Shown here: one piece after another, positions 14,607 to 22,877 of the stretch
How the letters are laid out: each line of letters opens with the position of its first letter
How positions within the stretch are numbered: position 1 is the first letter of the stretch
NCBI GenBank assembly: GCA_030426145.1
Contig: JAUHZF010000025.1
Span: 1 to 47,011, forward strand
Direction: 5' to 3'
Source of the DNA: Polyangia bacterium
Lineage (GTDB): Bacteria; Myxococcota_A; Polyangia; Polyangiales; Polyangiaceae
Length of the DNA stretch: 47,011 nt
Translations under genes and position numbers: made by a program
The notes under the pieces: generated by a model
Seen by the model: only the letters and a program-made list of their open reading frames with translations
Databases searched by the model: none
What the model was told of the DNA's origin: nothing

Positions 14607-14990
14607 ATGAGCGTTCCCGCGTCCGCCCTCTACGGGGCCATCCTCGCGATCCTGACCATCTTCCTCGCCGCCAACGTCAGTCGCCATCGTGGACGCGTGG
14701 ATGCGCTCTACGGCCACAAGGATGACGAGGGCCTCGAAGCCGCCATCCGGGCGCACGCGAACGCCACCGAGTACATTCCCATCGGCTTGCTCCTGCTGCT
14801 CATCGCCGAGATCAGCGGAGCCCACACCAGCTCGATGCACGGGCTCGGTGGTTCTCTGCTCATCGGGCGCGCCGCCGCGGCGCACGGGATCGCGACGCGC
14901 ACCCGACCCACCCGCGCCATCGGTGCACTTGTGACCTGGCTGGCCGTGCTGGGTGCCGCCGCCTACGCGCTGCTGCTGCGCTTCAGGTAG
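14607..14990 (+). CDS. MAPEG-family membrane protein, 127 aa
   Basis: This is a four-helix membrane protein with the MAPEG layout: helix 1, then an R-x(n)-H-x-N-A-x-E-Y-x-P motif (HANATEYIP), two further hydrophobic segments and a final C-terminal helix. The family includes glutathione S-transferase and eicosanoid enzymes; bacterial YecN-type members are of unknown substrate. I chose ATG 14607 because the N-terminal helix starts there. GAGAGGA lies about 13 bases upstream. It follows the giant kinase by 51 bases on the same strand and ends four bases before the convergent regulator. Confidence 0.85.
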   Translation: MSVPASALYGAILAILTIFLAANVSRHRGRVDALYGHKDDEGLEAAIRAHANATEYIPIGLLLLLIAEISGAHTSSMHGLGGSLLIGRAAAAHGIATRTRPTRAIGALVTWLAVLGAAAYALLLRFR

Positions 14991-14994
14991 GCCG

Positions 14995-17814
14995 TCAGCC
15001 CCGGGTGAGGGGAACCTTCGGGTCGAGCAGGTAGCCGTCGTCGCGACGGATCAAGAACCGCTTGAGACCCATGCGGCGCAGCGTGGCCACGGCCGTGTAG
15101 ACGCGACTCTTGCCCGCTTCGGGGAGAAGTCGCTCGCCGGGCCACCCCGCCGACTGAAGCACCTCGGTGCTGAGGGCGACGCCGGGTTGAAGCTCGCGCT
15201 GGTCGGCGAGGGCCTTGAGGATCCGGCGCGGCGCTGCCCGCGTGGAGAGGTCGACCGCGTCACCTCCCGGGCTCGAGAAGGCCCGACCAGAAGCGCTCAC
15301 CACCAAAGCGCCGTCGAGGGTCTCGATGGGCTCGGGCGGGCGCGCGGGCGGCATCGTGGAAGGTCGCGTGTCGGCCTCGCGCAGCGCATCGCGCAAGCGC
15401 GCGAGGGCGGCGCGGACATCACCCGACCGCTCGACGGCCGAGACGGCTTCGGCGGAGACGCTACGTGACACTGCACGCGCAACCTCACGACCTCGCACCG
15501 CCGCATCCCAGTCGCCGGAAGCCTCCGACTGCCGGGAGAGCGCGAGGTCGAGGTGCGCAGAGCAGACCTGAGCCACAGGGCCCATGATGGTCTCACCGAG
15601 CTGCTTGAGCTTGGCCTCCCCGAGCTCGAGGAAGCGACGCGCGTGCTCGAGCTCGTCGCAGTCGGCCTCGAGCCGACCACGCCAGCAGTAGACCATCGCC
15701 TCCAGGACCGGCTCGCCGAAGTCGTGAAGGAGCCCCACCGCCTCGTGGTAGTGGCGGCGACAGGCATCCCGATCACCCTCCAGCTCACAACACTGGCCAA
15801 GGTAGGCGAGGCAAACGCCTTCGCCTCGTCGGTTGCCGACACGCCGATGCACGTCGAGCGCCCGCAGGAAGTTTTGGTGGGCCTCGTGCACGTCACCGTC
15901 CTCGAGCACCACCAATCCGAGACGGGTGACGAAGTTGCCCTCGTTGTAGCGGTCACCGATCTTTCGGCACAGCCCGAGCGCCTCTTCGTAGAGGCGACGA
16001 GCGCGGCCTTGATGGCCGGTGTCGTGCTCGAGTCGGCCGAGGTTGCCGAGGGTCACCGCTTCCGAGGCGGGATCACCGTATCGTCGCAGGAGCGCGAGGG
16101 CGGCTTCGTAGTCGTTGCGTGCGCCAGCGATGTCGCCCTGGAGGTAGCGAATGTTGGCGCGATAGGAGATGGCGCGGCCCTGGCGTGCCTTGTCTCCGCC
16201 CTTGTCCATCAGGCGTTCGGCCTCGGTGTAGCGAACGACGGCTTCGTCGAGCGACCCCGTGTGCCAGGCGTGGCGCGCGAGGCCGAGCTGGGCCAGTCCC
16301 AAGAGGGCGGGCTCATCCACCTCGGTGGCGGTGAAGAGGGCTTGATGGAGTTGACGGGCGCCTTCGTCGCGGCGCCCGAGCTCGCCGAGCACGTAGCCTC
16401 GAAGCAATGTCGCCTCGGTGACGAGAGGACGGTCTTCACAAGGCTGCGCAAGCGCGGCGTCGAGCAGCTCGAGCATCGGCGTGAGCGGTCCTCGAAGTGA
16501 GAAGAGTGCGTTGAGGGCCAGCGCGACTTGCAACGCGCGGTCGCCTCGGCCCATGGCCGCCGCGCGCGCATGCACCGTGAACATGTTCTCGACATCGGAG
16601 GAGAGCTGCTCGAGGGCGGTCGCCGCATCGGGACCGTCTACCTGCTTGCGGAGGCGAGCCGCCCGATTGGCGAAAGAGACGTCGCGACGCGTCTCGGCGA
16701 GCTCGCGTGCTTCGGGCGAAAGCTGCTCGGCGGCGAAAGCACGCACGCTCTCGTAAACCCTGAAGCGAAGCTCTCCCGCGCGATGCTCGCGGGTCTGGAC
16801 CAACGACTGCTCGACGAGACTCTGCATCGCGTCGAGCGCCCACGGGCCATCGGCCCCGAGCTCGATCACGTCTTCGGCGGCCTCGAGGTCGAAGCTGCCG
16901 CGAAACACCGAGCACTGGGCGAGGGCATCCCGTTCGGCCGGGCTCAGGAGTTGCCACGACCATGCGATGGTGTCGCGCAAGCTGGCATCGTGACCGGAGG
17001 CTCCATCGCGCCTCAACAGGGTGAAACGACGGCCGAGCTGGGCCGCGATCTGTCGCACGCCGAGGACCCGCATGCGGGAAGCGGCGAGCTCGATGGCGAA
17101 GGGCATCCCGTCGAGGGCACGCACCACTTCGGCGATGGCGATGCGCTCCTCGTCGGAGGGATCGTAGCCGTGACGAACCGCTCGCGCGCGTTCGATGAAG
17201 AGCTGAACGGCGGCCGTGTCGTCGCCCTGCTCGACCCCGAGCGAGCCGAGCGGCAGCACCCGCTCTCCGGGAAGCTGAAGGGCGGTGCGGGACGCCACGA
17301 CGAACCGACTGTTGGCGGCACGGGCGCGCCAACGCGCCACGGTCTCCGTGGCGAGGGGCGCGACTTGCTCGAAGTTGTCGAGCACGAGAAGGGTCGCGCC
17401 ACGAGCGGCGAGAGATTGTCCGATGAGCTCAGCGTTGTGGTCCGGGCTCTGCGCCTTGGCGAGAGGCACGCCGAGCGCGCCGGCGACCACGTGGCAGATC
17501 CCATCGAGGCTGCGCGCCTGGGTGAGGTCGCAGAACCAGACCCCACCAGGAAAGCGCTCGAGGAGGCTGGGCAGGGTGCTGCGCACGAGCTCGAGGGCGA
17601 GCCGCGTCTTGCCCGCGCCCGCCGGCCCCACCACCGTGACGAGGGTGCTGTCCTCCACCCGGGTGCGAAGTCGCTCGAGCTCTGTGCCACGGCCCACGAA
17701 CGACGTGAGCCCCGAGGCGATGTTGGTGTTTGCGCTCGACGCGAGGGGGATCACCTCGTCCTGCCCTCGAGGGCTACGGGGGATCATCTGGCGCGATGCG
17801 GGACCTGCGAGCAT
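14995..17814 (-). CDS. STAND-type ATPase/TPR regulator with C-terminal winged helix, 939 aa
   Basis: ATG 17814 is preceded by GGAAGGAAG at a good distance, so I prefer it over the upstream GTG at 17937. Residues of about 36-330 are a LAL/AfsR-like NTPase beginning SFVGRGTELERL, with Walker A VVGPAGAGKT (Lys69), Walker B LLVLDNFEQV and a GMPFAIELAA motif. Residues of about 430-790 are TPR-like helical repeats. Residues 837-939 form a winged-helix domain of the trans_reg_C/BTAD type (AGWPGER, SRVYTAVATLRRMGL, DGYLLDP). AfsR-like proteins usually carry this DNA-binding domain at the N-terminus, so its place here is unusual. The same AGWPGER domain occurs alone at 46600-46950. It is likely a cytoplasmic transcriptional regulator; its targets are unknown. 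Confidence 0.88.
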   Translation of the reverse strand: MLAGPASRQMIPRSPRGQDEVIPLASSANTNIASGLTSFVGRGTELERLRTRVEDSTLVTVVGPAGAGKTRLALELVRSTLPSLLERFPGGVWFCDLTQARSLDGICHVVAGALGVPLAKAQSPDHNAELIGQSLAARGATLLVLDNFEQVAPLATETVARWRARAANSRFVVASRTALQLPGERVLPLGSLGVEQGDDTAAVQLFIERARAVRHGYDPSDEERIAIAEVVRALDGMPFAIELAASRMRVLGVRQIAAQLGRRFTLLRRDGASGHDASLRDTIAWSWQLLSPAERDALAQCSVFRGSFDLEAAEDVIELGADGPWALDAMQSLVEQSLVQTREHRAGELRFRVYESVRAFAAEQLSPEARELAETRRDVSFANRAARLRKQVDGPDAATALEQLSSDVENMFTVHARAAAMGRGDRALQVALALNALFSLRGPLTPMLELLDAALAQPCEDRPLVTEATLLRGYVLGELGRRDEGARQLHQALFTATEVDEPALLGLAQLGLARHAWHTGSLDEAVVRYTEAERLMDKGGDKARQGRAISYRANIRYLQGDIAGARNDYEAALALLRRYGDPASEAVTLGNLGRLEHDTGHQGRARRLYEEALGLCRKIGDRYNEGNFVTRLGLVVLEDGDVHEAHQNFLRALDVHRRVGNRRGEGVCLAYLGQCCELEGDRDACRRHYHEAVGLLHDFGEPVLEAMVYCWRGRLEADCDELEHARRFLELGEAKLKQLGETIMGPVAQVCSAHLDLALSRQSEASGDWDAAVRGREVARAVSRSVSAEAVSAVERSGDVRAALARLRDALREADTRPSTMPPARPPEPIETLDGALVVSASGRAFSSPGGDAVDLSTRAAPRRILKALADQRELQPGVALSTEVLQSAGWPGERLLPEAGKSRVYTAVATLRRMGLKRFLIRRDDGYLLDPKVPLTRG

Positions 17815-17842
17815 AGACGGGCTTCCTTCCCGTTGGGTCTCT

Positions 17843-17859
17843 AAGCAAGCGATGATCCA
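17843..17859 (-). promoter_or_regulatory. Possible sigma-54 promoter (-24/-12) for the 939-aa regulator
   Basis: On the minus strand, TGG-N8-TTGCTT gives the GG-N10-GC spacing of sigma-54 promoters. It lies about 30 bases upstream of ATG 17814, leaving space for a short leader with the GGAAGGAAG site. Sigma-54 is widely used in myxobacteria. The central part of the -24 element deviates from consensus. Confidence 0.35.
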
Positions 17860-18054
17860 TACAGCCCGCCTGGACGATTCCACGGGACTGAGACACGCCG
17901 TGTAGCAGAGTTTCCGACGCTTACGCCCATGACGCACCGCTCCGTGGCCATGGGATCGATGGATCGTCGAAGATCCAATGGAGGAACAGGTCTCCTCGGC
18001 GCAAAGGTACGGAGATGTAGGACAATTCCAACTTGGTAACGATGCTGACGCGGG
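17860..18054. other. Intergenic region between MarR gene and 939-aa regulator
   Basis: Both neighbours are on the minus strand. The stretch is somewhat less GC-rich than the genes and contains an open extension of the regulator frame (up to GTG 17937) that I regard as leader. Apart from the sigma-54-like element, I see no RNA gene or strong terminator. Confidence 0.4.
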
Positions 18055-18525
18055 TCAGGACTCGTCGTCGAGGTGGTCGTGCAGCACCAGCAGCGCATCC
18101 CGGAGCTGCTGCCATGCCTTCTCCCCAACCGCTGCTTCGAGCGTGCGCTCCACTTCCCGCAGATGTGTGAGCCCCTCCATCATCGATACGCGCCCATGCT
18201 CGGTCCACACCACGCGCTTGGCGCGTCGGTCATCGGGGTCCGGTTGCCTCGTCACCAGGTTCCACGCCTCCAGATCATCCACGAGCTGACCCACCGCCTG
18301 CTTGCTGATCCCGACCTTTCGCGCGAGCTCCGTCTGCCGGGTGCCCTCGAGGCGAATGTAGGGAAAGAGCGCAGTGTGCGAAGGCCGGATCTTCGCTTTG
18401 CTGGGGGGCATCCGGTCGAGCGCGAGCTCGTTGACCAAACGTGAGCACTTGAAGAGGAGTTGTGCGGTGCTCTTACGGCGCGCGTCGTCGAGCGCGCGCC
18501 GGAACTCTTTTACGTCGTCCGCCAT
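18055..18525 (-). CDS. MarR-family transcriptional regulator, 156 aa
   Basis: The length and domain fit MarR: an N-terminal dimerisation helix, then the winged helix (TRQTELARKVGISKQAVGQL as recognition region, then VDDLEAWNLV) and a wing containing the hallmark D-P-D-D-R-R-A-K. The C-terminal helices complete the dimer. MarR proteins usually repress themselves and a divergent neighbour until a phenolic or oxidising ligand binds. The divergent 54-base gap to the DUF4336 gene holds two palindromes that fit MarR operators, which supports local autoregulation. Confidence 0.92.
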   Translation of the reverse strand: MADDVKEFRRALDDARRKSTAQLLFKCSRLVNELALDRMPPSKAKIRPSHTALFPYIRLEGTRQTELARKVGISKQAVGQLVDDLEAWNLVTRQPDPDDRRAKRVVWTEHGRVSMMEGLTHLREVERTLEAAVGEKAWQQLRDALLVLHDHLDDES

Positions 18526-18544
18526 GCAGAATAGTCAATAGCCC

Positions 18545-18560
18545 TTGACCAATTGGTCAA
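18545..18560. promoter_or_regulatory. Perfect 16-bp palindrome, likely MarR operator
   Basis: TTGACCAATTGGTCAA is a perfect palindrome centred in the 54-base gap between the marR-type gene and the DUF4336 gene. MarR dimers bind palindromes of this size. The TTGACC half could also act as a -35 element, so binding would block transcription. Confidence 0.7.
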
Positions 18561-18577
18561 GCAACTTTACTAGTTGC
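18561..18577. promoter_or_regulatory. Second inverted repeat GCAACT-N5-AGTTGC
   Basis: This 6-5-6 inverted repeat directly abuts the 16-bp palindrome and ends two bases before ATG 18580. It resembles the CAACT/AGTTG operators of OhrR/MarR proteins and would let a second dimer bind next to the first. Confidence 0.6.
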
Positions 18578-18579
18578 GT

Positions 18580-19296
18580 ATGAGCCAACTTCGCCTCCTC
18601 GCCGACGACCTCTGGTGTGCCGAAGACGAGCTTCGTGCCGGTCTCGGGATCGTTTTCCCCGTGCGTATGACCGTGCTGCGCGACGCGTCTGGGCTCACCC
18701 TCGTCTCTCCGATCGCGATCGACGACGCCTTGGCTGCGTCCCTCGCCGAGCTGGGCGAGGTGCGCGCCCTCGTGGCACCGAATGCCATGCATCACGTGCA
18801 CCTTCCCGCCGCGATCGCGCGTTATCCCGATGCGCGTGTCTTCGGCGTCCCTGGCCTTCGCAAGAAGCGCCCGGGTGTCGTCTTCGACGAGATGCTCGCG
18901 GACGGCCCCGCCTCCTTCCACGCTGGCGTCGAGCTCTACTCCATCGAGGGAGCGCCGGCGTTCGACGAGCGGGTCCTGTTCCACCACCAGAGCCGCACCC
19001 TCATCGTCACCGACCTCATCTTCAACATCCCGCGCGCGGCCAATTGGATCTCGCGCCTGGTCTTTCGCTACGTGTCGCGCGCCCTGGGCCGCCCCGCCCA
19101 AAGCCGTCTCTGGCGGGCCAGCACGAAGGATCGGGCCGCAGCGGGGCAGAGCGTGGCCCGCCTCCTCGAGCTCGACTTCGACCGCCTGATCATGGCCCAC
19201 GGCGACGTCGTGAGCAGCGGTGGTCGGGCGGTCCTCGCCGAGTGCACCACCTGGATGCGCGAGGACCTGCCCGCTCGACTTCCGGCCCCCGCCTGA
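18580..19296 (+). CDS. DUF4336 (metallo-beta-lactamase-fold-like) protein, 238 aa
   Basis: The protein matches the DUF4336 pattern: a short first strand, an LVAPNAMHHVHLPAA segment where a metallo-hydrolase would have its HxH ligands, a PGLRKKRPGV stretch, ILTD-like IVTDLIFN and a final IMAHGDVV. It lacks the full HxHxDH signature of active metallo-beta-lactamases, so activity is uncertain. ATG 18580 is preferred over the TTG two codons upstream. It is divergent from the MarR gene and shares its operator region, so it is probably the regulated target. Confidence 0.8.
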   Translation: MSQLRLLADDLWCAEDELRAGLGIVFPVRMTVLRDASGLTLVSPIAIDDALAASLAELGEVRALVAPNAMHHVHLPAAIARYPDARVFGVPGLRKKRPGVVFDEMLADGPASFHAGVELYSIEGAPAFDERVLFHHQSRTLIVTDLIFNIPRAANWISRLVFRYVSRALGRPAQSRLWRASTKDRAAAGQSVARLLELDFDRLIMAHGDVVSSGGRAVLAECTTWMREDLPARLPAPA

Positions 19297-19335
19297 GTTG
19301 GCGCCGGGTGGGCGCGACGATATGACCCGCGCACC

Positions 19336-20778
19336 TTGCGCCTCGTTCTTCCCGCTGGCCTCGCCTTGGCGGCATCGCTGTGGCCTCGGCCGGCGGCGGC
19401 CCAAGCCAACTTCGGCTCCGAGCTCCTCGGGGGCGCGGGCTACGTGATGGGGGGAACCGGCAGCGCCGTCGGCACCGACCCCACCGTCCCCTTGCTCAAC
19501 CCGGCGCGCCTCACCCACGTGCCGGACAAGTCCTTCGGGATCGCCCGCTTCATCCACGGCCGAGTCCACGTCTACGACAACTTCTACGACCCCGATCGTA
19601 GCGGTGACCGTCGCACGACCATCGAGCCCGACGACCTCTACTCCGACGCCTTCGACCTGGCGATGCTGCTCGGGGGTCTCTGCTTCGTCACCGACCTCGG
19701 AACCGGACCCGATGAACCCGACCCCGACGACGCGTTCCACACCAGGGGCTACGCGGGCCACCACCAGGTCGGCTTTTGCGGCATGCCGACCGAGATCGAC
19801 GGCTTCTCCGGCACCGCCCTCCACACGGCCCCGTCACCGAGCGTGCAGGGCAGCGGCACGGTCGTGGCCGAGTGGGTGCGGCGCATGGTCGGCTTCGGCT
19901 GGGCGTGGAACATCACCGACGACTTCAGCGTCGGGTCAGGGCTCTTCCTCGGGATCAGCCGCTACAAAGAGACCGTCTCCGGCTCGTCGGCTTTCTTCGA
20001 CGGTGCCCATCCCAGCCTCAGCGCTTTCGGGCTCGACGCCTCGGGGCGCTCTTTCGACCTCGTGGGGCACCTCGGCGTGAACTACCGCTTGGGCGAGCAC
20101 GTGACCATGGGAGCGTCGGTGCGGTTGCCCAGCCTCAACGTCGACGGGAACTGGACGAGCACCCGCTTCCGCGCCCGCAGCGACGGCCTGTTCTCACGAA
20201 CCACCCAAGCGGGCAGCTTCGCCACCAACATCCCCATGCGCATCGTGCTCGGGGCAGGCATTCACGTCGACGACGTTCGCGCCGAGATCCAGGGCAGCTA
20301 CTTCTTGCCTCAGTCGAGCTTCTGGTCGATCGAGGCCGACCGCGAAACGTTGGTCAATCAGGGCGGTGCGACCGATCCGGGGTTCGTCGCGAACCGCAGG
20401 GAGCGCGCGCATCCCGTCGCCAACCTCGGCCTGGGCTTCGAGTGGCACGCCTTCGAACGACTCGGGTTCGTAAGCGGCTTTTCCACCGACTTCAGCGCCA
20501 TCGACCCCATCGTCCCCGAGAGCGCCGAGTCGCGCATCATCTTCCGGCGCCTCGACCGCTTCCACGGCAGCGCGGGCTTCTCGCTCTACGGTGACGTCGG
20601 TCAGCTCATCACTGCAGCTCGGCTCATCTACGGTCGCGGTGAGCTTCGCTCGACCGACCCGCTCGCGGCAACGCCCAGCATCGGCGTCGTCGACGACACC
20701 GAGCTCGCCTTCGTCTTCCACATCTCGGGACGGGTCGACATGCCGGCCCTCGCTGGCGACCTGCTCTCCTTCAAGTGA
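19336..20778 (+). CDS. FadL/OmpP1-like outer-membrane beta-barrel protein, 480 aa
   Basis: TTG 19336 is the only start codon that gives a complete signal peptide (MRLVLPAGLALAASL..., cleavage after AAAQA); the frame has no upstream ATG. The mature N-terminus reads GGAGYVMGGTGSAVGTDPTVPLLNPARL, split here only by description, and resembles the plug/hatch segment of FadL-family porins (G-G-A-G ... N-P-A-x-L). The rest alternates aromatic-rich amphipathic strands and turns, as expected for a barrel. The C-terminal residue is Lys after DLLSF rather than a terminal Phe. FadL relatives move hydrophobic compounds across the outer membrane. The gene is 39 bases downstream of the DUF4336 gene on the same strand, so they may be co-transcribed under MarR control. 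Confidence 0.75.
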   Translation: MRLVLPAGLALAASLWPRPAAAQANFGSELLGGAGYVMGGTGSAVGTDPTVPLLNPARLTHVPDKSFGIARFIHGRVHVYDNFYDPDRSGDRRTTIEPDDLYSDAFDLAMLLGGLCFVTDLGTGPDEPDPDDAFHTRGYAGHHQVGFCGMPTEIDGFSGTALHTAPSPSVQGSGTVVAEWVRRMVGFGWAWNITDDFSVGSGLFLGISRYKETVSGSSAFFDGAHPSLSAFGLDASGRSFDLVGHLGVNYRLGEHVTMGASVRLPSLNVDGNWTSTRFRARSDGLFSRTTQAGSFATNIPMRIVLGAGIHVDDVRAEIQGSYFLPQSSFWSIEADRETLVNQGGATDPGFVANRRERAHPVANLGLGFEWHAFERLGFVSGFSTDFSAIDPIVPESAESRIIFRRLDRFHGSAGFSLYGDVGQLITAARLIYGRGELRSTDPLAATPSIGVVDDTELAFVFHISGRVDMPALAGDLLSFK

Positions 20779-20813
20779 CACGGCCCGAGGTCCGCCGTGC
20801 CTTCAAAGAAGGC
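20779..20813. terminator. Two tandem hairpins between convergent genes
   Basis: CACGGC (20779-20784)/GCCGTG (20794-20799) is followed by GCCTTC (20799-20804)-AAA-GAAGGC (20808-20813). Both stems are perfect. They start one base after the porin stop and precede the 3' end of the minus-strand hydrolase gene. There is no U-tract. Confidence 0.55.
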
Positions 20814-20831
20814 TGAGGCGTGGCCCCCCAG

Positions 20832-22721
20832 TCACTCCGCCACGATCGGGAGCTCGAGCGTGCTGCCCGCCATGACGGTGAAGCGGGTGGTCGCGTGCGG
20901 CGGGGCGACGAAATGGTCCGCGTCCGCTCCTGCGAGCGCGAGCCGGAGGCGGCTCTTGGGCCCGAGACACCACGACGTCGGCAACAGGTCGAACGCGACC
21001 TCGACCGTCTCCTCGCTCGACACTGGCCTCGCATCGCCCCGCCGAAACGAATGGTGCGGTCCTTCGGTCACATAGGGCGCGTCTCCGCCGACGGCACGCG
21101 CCGACACCCGTAGCTCGCCTTCGGTGACGTAATGGACCGTACCGTCGGGGCGCTCCTCCTCGAGGTAGGCGAAGACGAAAGCGTCGGGCACGTCGAAGCG
21201 CATTCGAAGTCGCACCACGGGGTGGCCCGTGACCTCGAGCGACGTGGGCAAGGGTCCGCTCCGATACACCAACATGCGCCGCGCACGCTCGGAGCGACCG
21301 GAGTATCCGACCGGAGCCAAGAGCCCCAGGAGCGCGTCCCAGCGAGAGCGACGTCCGGTGCCGAGGTCGCGATCGACGAGGTAGGTATCGGCCAGGTCGG
21401 AGCTCGGCGCCTCGAGGAGGCGACCGCCTCGACCGAGGTGCCACGACCGCACGCGAGCCACGGGCGGAGGCCAGGTCGAGGCCGACTTCCAACGCTCGTG
21501 ACCGACGGTGAAGTAGCGCACCGGAGGAGCGTCCTCGGGCCGGTCGCGAAGGTGGTGGTCGAAAAAGCGCAGGAGCTCGCCGTCCTGATCGAAGGCCGTC
21601 TTGCGCGCCGGAGCGAAGGGGCTGACGTTCTGGGTCCCTCCGTGGTCCCAAGGGCCGATGACGAGTCGACCGCCCTCGATGTTGCGGAAGCGCTTGATGG
21701 CCGAGTGCTGGTAGGCGCCGTCGAGCCAGCCGCTGTAGCTCAAGATGGCCGCCCCCGAGCTGCGGAAGGCATCGAGATAGCGATGAGGAGAGAAGGCATC
21801 GATCACCTTCTCGTCGAGCGGGGATTGTGAATCCTCGTCGTCGCGGTGGACCACGCGCGTGGCGCCGTCGTGCACGTCGTAGTTGTCGTGGTCCCCCACG
21901 GCGGCGCGCAGGAGCCCTCCATCGTCGCCGTCCACGGGTCGAACGCCCGAGGCCACGGCGCGCAGGATGCGCTCGAGGGCGGCGTCGGCGGCGGGCCCCT
22001 CCCCCAGCTCTCGGAACCCGCGCGCCCACCTCGGCCAACGGTCGGGGAGCGATCTCAAGGCGCGGAACTGCGTCTGCAGCTTGAGGGCGAAGGCGCGGTC
22101 GAGGCGATTGTCGTCGAGCGCGCGGTTGAAACCACTCCAAGCCTTGGTGAACCAAGCGAGGTGGATGCCGCCCGGAAAGGCAACGTCCGCGTAGATGTCG
22201 AAGAGGCTGAAGCGGGGGGCCACCGCGCGAAGGGCTTCACGCCCGGTGGCGAGCATCATCTCGGCCGCGGTGCCGTCGTACGAGACGCCCGTCGCTCCCA
22301 CCCGTCCGTTCGACCACGGCTGAGCAACGATCCAATCGATGACCTCGCCGTAGTCGGCGACCTCGTCTGGTGACCAGGGGCACGGCCGCTTCCCGAAGGA
22401 TGCTCCCGAGCCACGCGCACAGACGTCGACCCAAGCGTAGCCCTCGGCCAAGAATCGGTGACGCGTCTCCGCCGCGTGATCGAGCAACCACTCCATCGCA
22501 TCGAGGCGACGGAATGGCTCTTTGATGGCCACGCCACGGAAGTAGCGCGTGGGGCGAACGATGGTGGCGAGGTGCTGACGCGAAGCCGGCAAGTAGACGT
22601 CGACCGCGATGCGCACGCCGTCCCGCATGGGCAAGTAGAGCGAGCGGCGCTCGGTCCCAGGGACCCGGGGTCGCCCGACGGGCGGCGACTGCCACGTGGC
22701 GCGATCGGAGCTGATGGCCAT
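20832..22721 (-). CDS. CocE/NonD-family hydrolase (X-Pro dipeptidyl-peptidase-like), 629 aa
   Basis: The domain order fits CocE/NonD hydrolases: an N-terminal alpha/beta-hydrolase part (RDGVRIAVDVYLP, DVCARGSGAS), the nucleophile elbow GVSYDG with Ser147, a helical cap, the GPWDHGG segment carrying the catalytic His, and a C-terminal jelly-roll ending LELPIVAE. The length is normal for the family. These enzymes hydrolyse esters or X-Pro/acylated substrates, so the exact substrate cannot be read here. ATG 22721 is chosen; ATG 22745 (MAKGVTRG... eight residues longer) is an equal alternative, and both are preceded by AAGGGGG. No signal peptide is visible, so it is probably cytoplasmic. Confidence 0.9.
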   Translation of the reverse strand: MAISSDRATWQSPPVGRPRVPGTERRSLYLPMRDGVRIAVDVYLPASRQHLATIVRPTRYFRGVAIKEPFRRLDAMEWLLDHAAETRHRFLAEGYAWVDVCARGSGASFGKRPCPWSPDEVADYGEVIDWIVAQPWSNGRVGATGVSYDGTAAEMMLATGREALRAVAPRFSLFDIYADVAFPGGIHLAWFTKAWSGFNRALDDNRLDRAFALKLQTQFRALRSLPDRWPRWARGFRELGEGPAADAALERILRAVASGVRPVDGDDGGLLRAAVGDHDNYDVHDGATRVVHRDDEDSQSPLDEKVIDAFSPHRYLDAFRSSGAAILSYSGWLDGAYQHSAIKRFRNIEGGRLVIGPWDHGGTQNVSPFAPARKTAFDQDGELLRFFDHHLRDRPEDAPPVRYFTVGHERWKSASTWPPPVARVRSWHLGRGGRLLEAPSSDLADTYLVDRDLGTGRRSRWDALLGLLAPVGYSGRSERARRMLVYRSGPLPTSLEVTGHPVVRLRMRFDVPDAFVFAYLEEERPDGTVHYVTEGELRVSARAVGGDAPYVTEGPHHSFRRGDARPVSSEETVEVAFDLLPTSWCLGPKSRLRLALAGADADHFVAPPHATTRFTVMAGSTLELPIVAE

Positions 22722-22877
22722 GCCGCGGGTTACCCCCTTTGCCATGCTAGCGAAACCCCCTTGGGGACATCCCTCGGCGAGCTGGACCTGGCGGTGAGGG
22801 CGAACGGGATGGAGGTGCGCGGTGTGCCCGGGCATCGCCAACTGGAGAGCACCCGGCGCCTGGGATACACCCATGGC

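Noticed and set aside
17815..17937. GTG 17937 as start of the 939-aa regulator
   Set aside because: The extra 41 residues look non-conserved and ATG 17814 has a clear ribosome binding site.
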